Assembly (NCBI GenBank): GCA_015478945.1
Contig: JABUQX010097332.1
Coordinates: 1-50,185, forward strand
Source of the DNA: Trachelipus rathkii
Taxonomy: Eukaryota > Arthropoda > Malacostraca > Isopoda > Trachelipodidae
DNA: 50,185 bases
Direction: 5' to 3'
The translations under genes and the position numbers were made by a program. The notes under the pieces are model-generated. The model worked only from the letters and a program-made list of their open reading frames with translations. It was not told the DNA's origin and searched no databases. Every line of letters starts with the position of its first letter. The stretch's first letter is position 1. This document shows, in pieces, positions 22,573-36,200 of the stretch.

Positions 22573-22632
22573 ATAGTATATATATTAATATATATATATA
22601 TATATATATTATATATAATATAATATATAATA

Positions 22633-22672
<40 letters not shown>

Positions 22673-22690
22673 TATTATATATTATATATA

Positions 22691-22722
<32 letters not shown>

Positions 22723-22743
22723 ATAATATATATATAATTATAT

Positions 22744-22786
<43 letters not shown>

Positions 22787-22984
22787 TTTATAATAGAAAT
22801 TCGTAAAGTAACCTATTAGGAATGAGAATATAAATGTAATCTAGGGAGTGGGTTGGAAAAATTCCCGGAAAAAAAGGGTTTTCTCTGTAATTTAATTAAT
22901 CATTTAATTAATTAATTTTATTTTTCTTTGTGTTTAGCATATATATATTATATGATATATATATATATACTATATTATACTATA
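22351..22984. repeat. AT-rich stretch with (CT)n and (TA)n
   Basis: No gene. (CT)n at 22,532-22,563 runs straight into (TA)n at 22,564-22,790, with a second short (TA)n at 22,940-22,980. The segment 22,790-22,935 (containing CCTAATAGG-type sequence and a TTAATTAATT run) pairs with about 38,300-38,460 in the right arm. Confidence 0.8.
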
Positions 22985-25827
22985 TTAGTGATGGGACGAT
23001 TAATCGAATCGGCATCGGAATCGAGATCGGCAGTTTCAGAATCGGAATGCGGATCGGATCGGCAAAATTTACGATGCTTTGGCCATTTTTGGTATACAAT
23101 CTGAAAATTTAATTTTATTCGATCTATATGAATTTCAAAAACAATATTTCGAAGTCTGCCGCATTGATTTTTTAATTTCAGTTCTTCCTGAATTCTATTT
23201 AATAAAGAACTGGATTGAGCGGCGCATTTTTACGTAGAGCCTAAGATATCATTTTAGGATTTTCAGACAGGCAGACTTTTGGCAATGTTTCGTTAGTCAT
23301 GTTATGTATATGTTTTGATAATTATATACCCGTGGAACTCGTAAGTGAGCAGTGAATATTTGCCTTGTAGGCTTGTAATAATTGGATCTATTGAATATAA
23401 ATGCTATCTTCGAGTTTCACCTTTTTACGTATCTCAACAGCATCTATATAAGTGATGTTTCAAAATTTATGGAGAATTCACATATTCTGCTATAAAATTC
23501 ATGTTATAGTAAGGGATAACGCACCTAATCTGGCTGCAGGAGTTACACAAGCAGGATTCCAGAAATTACTTGCTTTTTACACTCCTTGACACTAGTTCTC
23601 AATGATGCCATATTTGAACAAAGAGACGTAAAAAAATATATCCATAAGCAAACAATCGTAGGTATTTTAATCACTCGCCCCAAGCTATTTCCAGGTATGA
23701 GAATATCAAACTTAGATTTAATTTACCACAGCACAGATTTATTAGATATACAAACCAGATGTAAGAGCCAGTATCATATGCTTTCAAAAATTATTTTGAA
23801 CAAAAGCATTCTCATTTCATATTGCAGTAATCATTCAAAACCTGTATGCTTAGAAACAATGGAAGTTCTTTTGATAATTGCAAATACTTAAATTTGTTGA
23901 GTGGTGGTTACAAATTTGTTGTAGCACAAGATCAGATGTGATCTGGCAAAATCCCAAATATGAAAATTGATTTGCATTTTTTTTTAAAGAGTCAGAAAAA
24001 AACTATTTGAGGACTTGGGTGTCTACCAGTAGCAGCAGGGGGAAAAGTTCAGGTAAAAAATGATCAGCATTTACTTTACTGATAAGAATTCTGTTGGCTT
24101 GCTACCTAACTTGAATCCACGCTTTTTAAATTACATCCTGAGGATGATTATAACATATAAAAATGGAAGATTTCTTAAGCAATGGATGTGCAAAGATTAT
24201 GTTTTATAAAGGAAAGGAAAACAGTTTATCCACTACTTTAACCAATTTTCAGATTTGAGCCACAAGGATCAATGGCATCGGCAAAGCTACAAATACTGAA
24301 AATGATTTGCATTTTTTTTTTAAAGAGCAGAAAAAAATAACTATTTGAGGGACTTGGGGTCTACAGTATCAGCATGGAAAAAAATTCAGTAAAAAATAGA
24401 TTCAGCAATTACTTTGCTTAAGAATCCTGTGCTTGCTACCTATCTTGATCCACGCTTAAAATTACATTCCTGGATTATAACAATATAAAAGTGGAAGATA
24501 TTCTTAAGCAATGAATGTGCGAATATATTGTATAAAGGAAAGGAAGACAGTTTCCACTACTTTAAACCAATTTTTAGATTGAGCCACCAGGAATCAATGG
24601 CATCGGCAATAATCCCAAATATGAAAATGATTTGCATTTTTTTTTTAAAAGGTCAGAAAAAAGGAACATTACAAATTAACTACAGTATCAGCATGGAATA
24701 ATTCAGTAAAAAATAGATTCAGCAGTTACTTTACTGATAAGAATTTTGTGCTTGCTACCTATCTGATCCACGCTTTAAATTTACATTCCTTGAGGATGAT
24801 TTAAAACAATATTAAAAATAGAACATTCTTAAGCAATGGATGTGCGAAGAATATTTGTGTATAAAGGAAGGGAAAACAGTTTCCACTACTGTAAACCAAT
24901 TTTCGATTTTTCTCATTTATTCAACAGAATTGGGGCCGAAAAAGTGGTGATACTGAAGATAATAGTTTTATTAATTTTGAAAGCGTTTTTCGGAATTTAA
25001 AGAGAAAAAGACTTTAAAAAACAGCAAAGAAACTCATTCCTAAGGAGAAAACACATATATTGAAAAAATTGAAGAATGTTAAAAGTAGAAATCAGCCAAT
25101 ATTAAAATATGAAACTTATTAAAATTCAGAAAGTCCCTGTACAATGGTTGGTCATGCGAATAAAGTACCTTTCAGCATTTGGGTGTTCTTGCTAGAAAAT
25201 ATTCAAGCTCGCCGCCCTTTTCCGTGGAAAGTGAAACTCTTCAGAATTGGAGGATCAAATTATTCTCCTAAAAAAATCGGATTCACTCAGAAACGGGAGA
25301 AATGTTAATTTTTTTTAAAAATTTAAGTCATGCTTTGACTACAAATAATAATGATAAATTTGCCCAGATCTTACTTTTAGTAAATTAAGAAGGAATTTTT
25401 TTTTTTAAACAAAAAAAAAAGAAAAATTGTTCTTATTGTAAGATTTCTTATGATTGCTATTAGTTTTCGTGGTTAAATAATAAAAAGGTAATTAACTAAT
25501 TATTTCTTTAGCAAAGATAAAATAGAAGAGATTTTAACATAATTATAAGAGTTTTAAAATTCATAAAATTAGTGATTGAGCAAATTACGGATATTATATA
25601 TATATATATATTATATATAATATATATTATAATATATATATATTTTTTTATATATTATTATATATATTTATATATTATTCTATATATATTTATTATATAT
25701 ATAATATATAAGTATATATATATATAAAGAATTGGATCGGAATCGAACGGATCGAAGTCGGAATCGGCACTGTGACTGTATCGGAATCGGAATCGATGGC
25801 TGGAAATTTGGAATCGTCCATCATATA
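22985..25827 (+). mobile_element. hAT-family DNA transposon with degraded transposase, copy A
   Basis: About 2.84 kb. The ends read AGTGATGGGACGATT (near 22,987) and, inverted, ATGATGGACGATTCC (near 25,812-25,827), which are short terminal inverted repeats, followed inward by ATCGGAATCG-type subterminal repeats at both ends. Transposase pieces on the + strand, in order, are VIVRDNAPNLAAGVTQAGFQ (about 23,503-23,562; the D of RDN is in the catalytic region), LVLNDAIFEQRDVKKYI (23,589-23,640), TRCKSQYHML (about 23,754-23,783, equivalent to the RWNS region), LATYLDPR-like (24,430; repeated), and the C-terminal hAT dimerisation region LARKYSSSPPFSVESE (about 25,188-25,235) with ETGEMLIF (about 25,285). 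Frames are broken throughout and an internal segment is triplicated, so no active transposase is encoded. It sits inside TA repeats, so the target duplication cannot be read. Confidence 0.85.
23951..24935 (+). repeat. Three tandem copies of ~330 bp inside the hAT transposase
   Basis: Units start near 23,951, 24,285 and 24,610. Each contains GATTTGCATTTTTTTTTAAA, a CTACAGTATCAGCA-like run, TGCTTGCTACCTA, GATCCACGCTT, TTACATTCC, TCTTAAGCAATG, GGAAAACAGTTTCCACTAC and ACCAATTTT. Related hAT transposases have this YLDPR segment once, so two units are extra. Copies differ by many single-base indels. Confidence 0.85.
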
Positions 25828-25843
25828 TACTTATATATTATAT

Positions 25844-25883
<40 letters not shown>

Positions 25884-26284
25884 TATATATAATACTATAG
25901 TATTATATATATATCAGAGGCGACTTCTGCACTCTTGCTCTCGTGTCAAAACGAGTTAACTTATATGAACGATCTATTTTGCAAGTCATAATGTAAGAAA
26001 ATCTCTTATTTTTTGCGAAAGTTGGTCAATTAAATGAAATTACATAAATAATATAAAAGATTATGCAAAATTAAACGAAAAAGGTAGAATAACTGCTATT
26101 AATAACGGCTTTCTTCAAGGGAAAATGGCCGAATAATCAGGCCCAAATCGAAATGGCGGGAGATGGTGTCTGGAATTGAGTGATTTTAATATTAAAGTAA
26201 AATTTTTCCATTTTGGAATGAGGAGATTTGTTCGAAATTTTAGATAACGACATTTTTGGGGGAGAATAGATTGTAATAATGTAT
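25828..26284. other. (TA)n then unassigned sequence, no gene
   Basis: 25,830-25,912 is TA-rich. 25,913-26,284 is non-repetitive with no recognised element. I could not find its mirror in the right arm. Confidence 0.6.
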
Positions 26285-26323
26285 ATTCCCTATATATATA
26301 TATATATTTATTTATTTATATAT

Positions 26324-26372
<49 letters not shown>

Positions 26373-26907
26373 ATTTATTATATATATTATATTTATAATT
26401 ATATATATATATATATATATAAAGTTAAAAAGGGAGATAATATTATATTATTATATATATATAGTATATATTATATATATAGTATATTATATATATATAT
26501 ATATCTTATATTATATATATATATATTATATATATAATATTATATATACTATATATAAAGTAAAGGTATATATTACTGTATAATATATAATATATATATA
26601 TATATTATATATATTTATATAGTATATATATATAATATATTATATATTATATATATAGATATATATAATATATATATATAATATATATTATATTTATATA
26701 TTATATATAATATATATATATATTATATAATTATTATATATATATATATTTATTTTATATATATATATATATTAATATATATATATATTATATTATATAT
26801 ATTATATATATTATTATTTATTTATATATATATATATATTATTTATATATATATATTATAGATATAATATATATATATATATTATATATATATATAATAT
26901 ATGATTA

Positions 26908-26948
<41 letters not shown>

Positions 26949-27040
26949 TATATTATATATATATATTATATATTATATACCGATTATATAATATATATAT
27001 ATATATATATTAATATATATATTATATATATAAATATCGT
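26285..27040. repeat. Long (TA)n tract
   Basis: About 750 bp, almost entirely TA/TTA with rare G or C. It corresponds in mirrored position and size to 30,790-31,500. Frames of Tyr and Ile in it are repeat artefacts. Confidence 0.95.
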
Positions 27041-28150
27041 TATGAGGTTATTGATCTCTGTCATTTCTATAATCTGTGTTGCATATTTCATCTCTGCGTG
27101 ATATTCCCAGCATGTATCTCTCCATATTTCTCTGAGTAGACCTTAATTTCTGAAGTGATATAGCATTTAGTGTTCATATTTTGCTTTCATATGTCATAAC
27201 AGGAAAAATACACTCATTATATACTTCTCTTTTCAAGCATAGAGGCATTTTGCTCTTGAAAATTTGGGATAATCTTCCCATTGTAACCCATCCAAGTTTC
27301 ACTCTTCTTTTAATTTCATTTATTAGCTCCCCATTTGAAGACATCATCTATCCTAAATACGTATACTACTCCATTTTTTGCAGTGTTGCATTTTCGAATT
27401 TTGTGGGCTTGGGATTTACAAACTTATATAACATCACTTTAGGTTTTGACATATCATTTTTAGTCCAACTCTTTCACTCGATATGCTTAAATTTTCTACC
27501 ATAATTTTTAGTTCCAGAGGATCAGAAGAAAGCAACACAATGTGATCTGCGAACCTTAGATAATTCAGATATTTACTATTTACATTTATTCTTGTTGATT
27601 CATAGTCCACTCTAGTGTTCTAAATATCTCTTCCAATACTGCAGTGAATAGTTTTGGAGAGATCGTAACTCCTTGTCTAAAACCTCCCTCAATTTTTAAC
27701 TATTTTTATTGGGTGTGTAGCAAAAAGAAAGTTGTTCTCGAATAAATATTCTTTAGAATTTAATATATTGTTTTTTTATTCCCTAGATACCAGTGCATTT
27801 ATAACCGATCTCATGTCACAGAAATCAAAGCGTTTTATAATTTATGGATGCAATCAAAGTGGTAACTTTTGTGTGGGAGTGTCTTCAGTAAGTTATTGGA
27901 CTTCTTGTAGATAATCGTTCGTACTATACCCACCACGGAAGAAAGCCTGTTTGTGCGGCTGGTTGCAATTCAATTGTGCTGCTATTCTATTGGTTATAAT
28001 TTCTCTGAAAATCTTGTAGATTACTACTGGAAGTAGGTTTATTGGACGGTGGTTTTTAAGATCGTCTATGTATTAAGAAAGTTTTTAACTCTTAAGCAGT
28101 GTGAATAGTTTGGATAGGGTTTTAATCATGGTCTCCCACCCTCTTTATTA
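27041..28150 (-). mobile_element. RTE-type LINE reverse transcriptase fragment, copy A
   Basis: Reverse transcriptase remnant in the style of RTE elements (often annotated as endonuclease-reverse transcriptase). Read from 28,080 down on the minus strand: LKNHRPINLLPVVIYKIFRE, then NRIAAQLNCNQPHKQAFFRG (about 27,945-28,010), GGYSTNDYLQ, and later NYLRFADHIVLLSS (about 27,520-27,565). The last is the usual FADD box with the second aspartate replaced by histidine, so catalysis would be lost if the base is correct. VGLKM follows, as in related proteins. There are several stops and frame changes; no endonuclease domain is visible. It is shorter than a full RTE element of about 3 kb. The mirrored copy is at 29,290-30,690. 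Confidence 0.8.
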
Positions 28151-28199
28151 ATGTCTAATTTGGTCTAATGGGATGGCCATACAAATTATTATATAATAT

Positions 28200-28975
28200 A
28201 TATATAATATGCCATCGTGGGCGTTAGTCGTAATCAAACACTTACCGGCCGATTTAGCTATTGCTCAGTGTTCAATCCCAGCAGAGTGAAAAATGCTTTA
28301 AATATATAATTTATTAAATATATATATATATATATATTTATAAATATATAATATATATATATATTATATATTATATATATTATATAATAGATAATGTAAT
28401 ATATATATATAATGATATATATTTGATAAGTTACTGCTCGATTCACTTGTAACTCTCACTCAGTACCCAGAGGTGTGAATAGTAATTGATAAAAAATAAT
28501 CCACCTTTTAGTAAATTTCACAATCCCCAGCCCAAGAGTGAATAATTATTTAATGGGTTATAATATTATAATTATTATATAATATTTAATTATATTATTA
28601 ATAATTTAATATAATATTAATATATATAAATTATAACCCCATAAGTTGATTTCACTCTGCTCTGGCTATTGTGAAAAAATTACTAAAGGGGGTTATTTTT
28701 TAATCTATAAATACCTATATCGACACTGCGGTGTAGTGTGTAGAAGGACGAGGCAGTTATGTCTTAATTCTCATATATATATATATATTATATATGATTA
28801 ATATATATATATATTATAAATATTAATATAATATTATATATATATAATATATTAATGATTGATAAAAATATCTCCTTAATATATTTACACTCATTCATGC
28901 TTGTGGATTGAACACTGGGCTAAATAGCTAAGTAATTGGCCGCGTTAATAAGAGTGTTTTGACGACTAACGCTCC
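28200..28975. repeat. Axis of the inverted repeat
   Basis: Left 28,220-28,280 (GTTAGTCGTAATCAAACACT, then GCTCAGTGTTCAATCC) is the reverse complement of 28,905-28,972. Left 28,490-28,540 (AATCCACCTTTTAGTAAATT, CACAATCC, GAGTGAATAA) pairs with 28,650-28,715. The midpoints of these pairs agree on about 28,595. The central 60-90 bases (28,550-28,640) are AT-only and themselves weakly palindromic. There is no long non-matching spacer. Confidence 0.85.
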
Positions 28976-29289
28976 TACGTAATGGGACTAAAATGAGAAT
29001 ATACGTGACGAGATGTATCCTGGGATATTGTTATTGATCTACAATCCGCCCATACACACCTAATAGTAAAATTACTCCAAAGAAAGATCGCGTCGTTTCC
29101 GAGACTCCACTCGCATGGTAAAACCCTATCCAAAGACTTATTCAAACAGCGTGTCTCTAAACGCAGAGTAGCTACACCCACAAGACTTTACTTTGAGTAT
29201 ATACTAATAAGTCTACTCATCAGTGAAGCAATTCCGTCTCGCATATTTCTATAATCTTTAGCTTTCACTCATAGTAATCTACATGAATT

Positions 29290-30690
29290 CGCATCGAAGA
29301 CACCTAATATCCGCATGTACCATCTCGCGAAGGGTCACGGGTTAAATCATAGACAGAGCACAAGAGTGTGAAATTGTTCAATTAAGCGCAGGCCTGACTA
29401 CATTTTATACCCAGGCCTTCTTCCGTGGTGGGTATAGTACGAACGATTATCTACTAGCAGTTCATTAACTTACAGAAAGATGCAATGAATTTCAATGATC
29501 TGAACTCACTACCTCTTGCCTTGAGCATGTAGATAAAGTGTATGATGAGAACGGCTTGGATGATCTCTGTGATACCACTGATGACGAATCTGTTATAATA
29601 TTACACTCCGCACTTGTAAGTGTCTATGTGTCAAATTCATGAAATGCCCAGCAGATGCTCTATATTTGATAATAATCCTCGTAACCGCCACAAGTTATGT
29701 TTATGTGGCGGGAAGAAACAAAACTTTCTTTGTTGCGCTTTAATGGACGACTCTACCTGTTTAAGATAAGGTAAGTATGTTAAATTCAATATGGAGATGA
29801 GGGTATTTCTCAGCGTTTTCATGATTTAACGATGTCTCCTCTAAGAACTATTCACTGCAGTATGTGGAAGAGATATTTGTGTAAGTAACGATCCACCCAA
29901 TAGATTACTGGCGAGCAATCTGCTAGAGCAGCTAAATAACTTGGATAGATGGTGAAAATCCAATAATTTTTTATCTGATATTAATCATAACCATGTTCCG
30001 CTAGGAATCGACATGTGTATGGTGTGCATATGTCTTTCTTGTGCTACTGGCGGATAGAGTAACTATAAAATCTATGGTAGAAAATTTAAAGCATATCGAG
30101 TGAAAGAGTTGGACGTAAATATATAGATAATGTCAAAACTAATAAAGTTTAATATGTTGTAATATATAAGTTAGTAAATCCAACTCACCAAAATTCTAGA
30201 TAAGCTCAAACACTAGTCAAAAATAATTGTAAGTAAGTAATACGGTATTTAGGATAGATTGATTGTTCTTAACAAATGGGGAGTAATAATAAATTATGAA
30301 ATTAAAAGAAGAGGGAAACTTGGATTAGTGGTATACTAATGGTGAGAGATTATCCAAATTCAATAAGAGCTAATAAATGCCTCTCATTAATGCTTGAAAA
30401 GAGAAGCTATATAATGAGTGTATATTATTTTCCTGTATTATAATATGGGCATCAATATGTATATAAAGAGACAGGAGTTATAACTTTCGAGGAACCACCT
30501 CGAGAAAATGACTCCTATATTCTCTTAAACAATGTATATGATTATAAATGTTACCAACTAGACTCATAGTACTGATATGATGGAGGAGATACAAGTATTG
30601 GGAATTATCCCACGTCTCAAGGAGATTTAACCATTATGAACACACCACTGATTACTAAAAGAACAATGACAAGATTAAACGGTACCTCAT
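29290..30690 (+). mobile_element. RTE-type LINE fragment, copy B
   Basis: Mirror of copy A on the + strand. CTTCTTCCGTGGTGGGTATA at 29,418-29,437 continues as GTACGAACGATTATCTA and is the reverse complement of 27,914-27,955. Later landmarks are ACTATTCACTGCAGTATTGG-like at 29,848, GAGTGAAAGAGTTGGAC at 30,098-30,114, and AGCTATATAATGAGTGTATA at 30,404. About 25 percent longer than copy A through scattered insertions, so no reading frame survives. The end near 30,590-30,680 still aligns with 27,041-27,115 on the left. Confidence 0.75.
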
Positions 30691-30693
30691 CAA

Positions 30694-30772
30694 CAACCTA
30701 ACTAACCTTAATACCTAATACCTAAAACCAACCTTAAACCTAATTACCTAACCTAATTATTACTGAAGTTAC
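30694..30772 (+). repeat. Degenerate (AACCT)n, arthropod telomere-like repeat
   Basis: Recurring CCTAA/CCTTAA units over about 75 bp (ACCTAACTAACC, TACCTAATACCTAA, CCTAATTACCTAACCTAA). AACCT is the complement of TTAGG, the common arthropod telomere unit. It lies between RTE copy B and the (TA)n tract; the matching left-arm junction at about 27,040 has no such array. Confidence 0.55.
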
Positions 30773-30789
30773 AACCTCTTTTATAAAAT

Positions 30790-31080
30790 TCATTAATATT
30801 TATTAATAATATATATATTATATATATATATACTATATATATATTAATTAATAAATATATTATATATAGTATTATATATATAATTATTACTATATATATA
30901 TATATGATATATATTATATAATGTATATTATACTATATTATATAATATTATTTATATATTATATTATATATTTATTCAATAATTAACATTAAATAATATT
31001 ATATATATATAATTATATATATATATATACTATAATATATATATAATATATATATAATATTATAATAATGATATATATAG

Positions 31081-31111
<31 letters not shown>

Positions 31112-31500
31112 GATATATATATATATTATATAATTATAATATATATTATTAATATATATATAGTATAAATATATATATATATAATATTTATAGATATAAA
31201 TATATATAATAATTATTCATATTAATATATTATTATTTAATTATATATATAGTATATATTATATATCATATATATAAATATATATTAATATATATATAAA
31301 TATTAATTATATATATTATAAATATAATGTTAATTTTATAATATATATTTATATTATATATTATATATTAATATAATATATTTATTATATATTATTAAAT
31401 TAATATATATATATATAGTATATATTAATTATATAATATTAAATATATATAATTAATTAATATATCTATTATATATTATATATTATATATATTATAATAA
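30790..31500. repeat. Long (TA)n tract, mirror of 26,285-27,040
   Basis: About 710 bp of TA/TTA/TAA repeat with very few G or C. Confidence 0.93.
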
Positions 31501-32280
31501 AAATAAAAATATATTTTTTTTTAATATTTTAATATTTTAATTTAAATGTAGATAATTTTAACTTAAGTATAATTTCTAATGTTAAAAGGGAATATTTTTT
31601 CATCTAATGGATATAACAATTGTCAATCCTGGATTGCCTAAAAGATCTCAGAGGAGCTAGCGTTACTAGCCGAATTTTTTTATCCTGGCTCTCGTGTAGC
31701 GTACTACGTCCCTAGCTACTTAATTTACTTCTCTCCATTTACAGTTATGGATCATTAATTTTTGTTACAAAAATTATATTGATTGGATATGATGGATTTA
31801 AAATGTTTTATATGACAATCCTTTGATATAACTTTAGATATTATATATAAATACTTAGAAAATAATTTTTAGTATCAATAATAGAATTTTATAGAAACCA
31901 GTAATAAAAAGAATAATTCACTTTCTGCCTAAATTTTAATATAATTCCCTATCTATATGTATAAACTTTCAAGATTATGAGCTAGTTTGATAGTTCACGA
32001 AATTATTTTATCAAATCGTTTAAATCTCAACCAATTTCAGATGATTATTGTAATATTATATTTTAAGTTTCATCTCAAATAATTCTTAAATTTAAGAAAT
32101 TTTACTCTCTCTCCAACAATTTTGAATAACTTTATCAGCTGTACTAATCTAACCTCAATAATATATGTAATAAATCCCTATACTTATTATTAAATAAACC
32201 ATATTATTAAATATTATAAATGTAATGTACATATTTGTAATTAATTATATACATAAATTGTATATAATAAATCTGATTCG

Positions 32281-32341
<61 letters not shown>

Positions 32342-33249
32342 ATTATTATATTAAGGAGCTAATCAAATCCATAAATATATTTATAATAAATATAAACTAT
32401 ATTAAACTTGAGATATTCCTTCTTAATTCATAGTTTTTTTCTTCTTATAATTTCTCTTAATATACTTCTTATAGTTTTCATTCCATGATTTACTTTTAAT
32501 ATTTAAATTGCCAAGCGTCCCTAAATTCACAGACACCCATTATCCTAATCAATTTATTCCATCGATCTTAGTTGTTGTCAATGAACATTACCGCACATTT
32601 TCTTACATGTGCGCTTGAAATAAGCGTTATACTCTTCTAATTGCAAGTCCCATGTCCTTAAAATATCTTACCCTTTTTCTTCTTTTTAATTTTTATGCAT
32701 TAATCTTTCATAATTTATAATAACTGTTCTCAACATAATTCAATCCAATTTATTAATATAGTGGAACAGCATTATGCGTGACTCTCTCAGAGACAATGAA
32801 CAGTGATTTGTGCTCCAACATATTATTATAGCAGATATCAATAATGATTTAATGTCCAAAATATAATAGATCCTGTGTTCTACTTGTATAAGTCTACTGT
32901 TAACTTCTCTGTTCTCTCCAGGCACGAGTAGCAGAGATTGTGAGGGAGTCTCGCATTTCTTTCGAATATATTTACATTACATAATTATTGACATATTTAA
33001 TTAGAGTTATAAAATGCCCCTATTCTATAGGATTTATTATACATAAGGATATCTACTACTGTAAGATTGTCCTTATTTTTTTTATCTTTCCCATAAATTC
33101 ACTTATTATTTTACTGTATATCCTTAATTTTCTCACATATTATATCTGTATTCCATAATTTTGAACTTCTTCATCTTATTGCCAATAATACCTACCAATA
33201 GGTATAGAGATCTCTGGAATTGCTGAACTATCTGACTCCCGATCCTCCT
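31501..33249. other. AT-rich unassigned stretch
   Basis: No gene and no recognised element. It contains a (TA)n tract at 32,281-32,345. By position it should mirror 25,830-26,290, but I could not align it. The small minus-strand frame at 32,740-32,925 has no support. Confidence 0.5.
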
Positions 33250-36200
33250 AGGGATGAGGACTAGTCCAGATCATTCCGATAGACCGATTGCCGATTTTAC
33301 AGTACATTTTCCGAGTTTCACCACCGGTTCAACAAGTATGCCCGCGATACTTCTCATCTTTTTACACTTAGTATCTGCTTTTCCTCTCGCTATAAGAAAG
33401 AGTTTCGTAACCACGATGGTCGCACATCCTGATTCAAAAAAGTAGTTTAGTTTATCAGGTTAATCCTCTCCCTACTATTCTGGTAATTTTTTTAGAATCT
33501 TGTCTAAAATCCTATTCTAAATTTTTTATATTATCCATACAGTATATCATTCTTACATGTATGTAGATATTTTAATATGTTAGTATATATAAGTATATTT
33601 GTGAGTGATGTTTTAAATAATTTATTCAGGAATATAGGTCTTATTCGTATTTTTTCTAACATTATGACTGATCGCGAGAGCAGAAGGATTCATATAGGAG
33701 TAGTAGAAAATAAGTATAGTGACCTAGAAATATGCCCGCCCATAATATATAACTACTATATGATATATTAGTTGACAAGTAAGTACTATGAATAGATGAT
33801 AGCATAAGACGGGATTACAATTCCCGCCTCAATGGTTAGTACTTGTTGAGCCTAAGATTGCTAACTGTATTATTCACCCCCAGCTTCGAAATCTTATTTA
33901 AATCTAATCATATGGTACCATATGTTGTGTATAATATAATTGCCGAGATTGGCATACCATCGTATAACTTTAGCAATTTAGTTTGTGTGATACTGTCAAA
34001 CAATTTGTCTCTATAGAATAAGGATTAATGGTATATAGTGGAGATTCTCTTAATTTTAGTATCTTTGTGAGAAAGAGACAACATTCAATCTAGCTTATCA
34101 TTATTAATGCTCATATGTATATAATATTAGTATTAATCAGCTTCGAGAATGAAGATTAATATAGCGCCAGTCTTAGAAGACAATCTTTAACTAATTTTCC
34201 CATAGAGACTAGATTTATCTTGATATCTCTATTTTATATAGAGAAAAGAGAAATCTATCTACTTCAATTATAATTTCTATATAGAGAGATGTAATATTGA
34301 GATCCAATTGAAAGCAAATAATATAAGTTTACTAACCAATTAAAGTTTATTTTTTACTACTGCTTCATATACTATTGGACATAATCTTTGTAGTATTATA
34401 TCTAATCATTAACTGATTTATATTCTCGCCGTTGATTATATGTGTAGTTCGCTATAGCTCGAATTAATATTTATTGTAAGACCGTGATTAGTATTATATT
34501 ATATTTTATAATCCAGTCTGTCATTGTCTAGAACGCAGTTTCTTCGACGTATTGTTACTTCGACTGAAAAAATAGGGGTATTAGTCTTCTTTTGATATTT
34601 TCTCAGATGGACACCCTATTATGCTAGTAATAGTAAGTTTTTTTCCTTTATTCGATAATAGTACCGACCTATTAGTGTAAATATTGTGACTTAGGGCGTC
34701 CTATTAAAACTGAGATATCTGCTTGTGAACTAGACATATAGTTCGTATTGTGTATTCGATGATGTGAATTGAATAGAGTGAATCTGTCTCTATACGTGAT
34801 TAAGTAAAATAATACTTACAAGATGTTGCTTTTCATTATTGTTATACTATATGATTTGTAACATTCTCGTTGTAGGAGAGTATGTTGATTACATATATAG
34901 CTCGTTTCTCGAAAAAGTCTCTGTGTTCCTCACATTATTACCGACAGACAAGTATTCAAGAACTGCTGAAAATGTGAAATATGCGTGATTAGTTTCTGGG
35001 TATCGACAAAGACATTTATTTACGGCCTCATCATTCTTGTGGATGAAGTAAATGGATAGTAATTAAAGAGTCTGGTAAATATGTGGGTTGTAGTGAGAAG
35101 GGATTAAGTGGAAACTGAGTTTCTTACACATGTAAGGTAAACTGCTAACTAATCGAGAATTTGATACTTAACGCTGCATGAACCATGTTTTCTTAAAGAA
35201 ATACGTGCATTGCTGAATGTGGTTTATTAATTGTGGAGAGTCTTATTCGCGTATCAAATGTGATATTGATTAGAAATAGTTGAATAGCGTGGTGATAGCA
35301 GAGAGGTAGGTAATGTGCCCAAGAGGCACGCGAAAGAAGAATTCTGATCCTCAGTAATAAGGTGAGCGCGTGTAAATGATATGAAGGATCAATGATTCAT
35401 TGAACTGAATTAATTTTTCCATGCTAGAATACCTGTAAGTAAACCCAATGATTCCCTCGAGAAAAATAAGTTATGTTCATTTTTTGTGTCGTGTACTTTC
35501 ATTATAGTAAAGAATAATGACATGCAAAATCATATTTTTCTATATGGTTTTGCCTCTCCCAAGAGTGCCAGTGTGATGTCCTGTGCGTGCTAGATCTGAA
35601 AGAAGACAGAGATATGTTATAGGGATGTGATGCATGTTTACTCACACTTGGTCTCGTCGTTTAGGTATTACAAACATAATATCTGTCGAGGACAACTAGT
35701 CGCCTATGACTTTCAGCAAATATCTTCACTTTACATTATATTAATATAAATGTATTGAATAGAATAATTGGCACGTGCAAGAGAGAAAATATGTATATTT
35801 TTATTAGTCTTTGATGTGATTTTATCAACAGGGAGTATGAGTTAGACATAGAGCACAAGTATAATACGTGTGTCTATGGTAAGAGCTAAGAATGGCTGAG
35901 ATACTTATGATTATACTAGATGTTCCTTGGTTGAATGGTCACTTCGTGAATTGTCAGACGCTCAAACAGATCCCTCATAGATATGATATACTTGATTATA
36001 TGTCTGTGACTACGTTTGTGAATAAAAAAAAATTGACAAATCAGTGGTCTTACATAATGGTGGAGATTTATATATTTAGGCCTAGAATACCACAGCTTGT
36101 GAATTACAGTTGTTTGGTCGTCAATTCGCCCAATTGAGATTAATAAGGGTTTCAGTTGAGTGTAGGTATGGACTGTGGTTTCTTCTATGTGATATCCTAT

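Noticed and set aside
23951..24935. CRISPR-like array
   Set aside because: Three long divergent units within a transposase remnant; no short identical repeats with unique spacers, and the DNA is eukaryotic.
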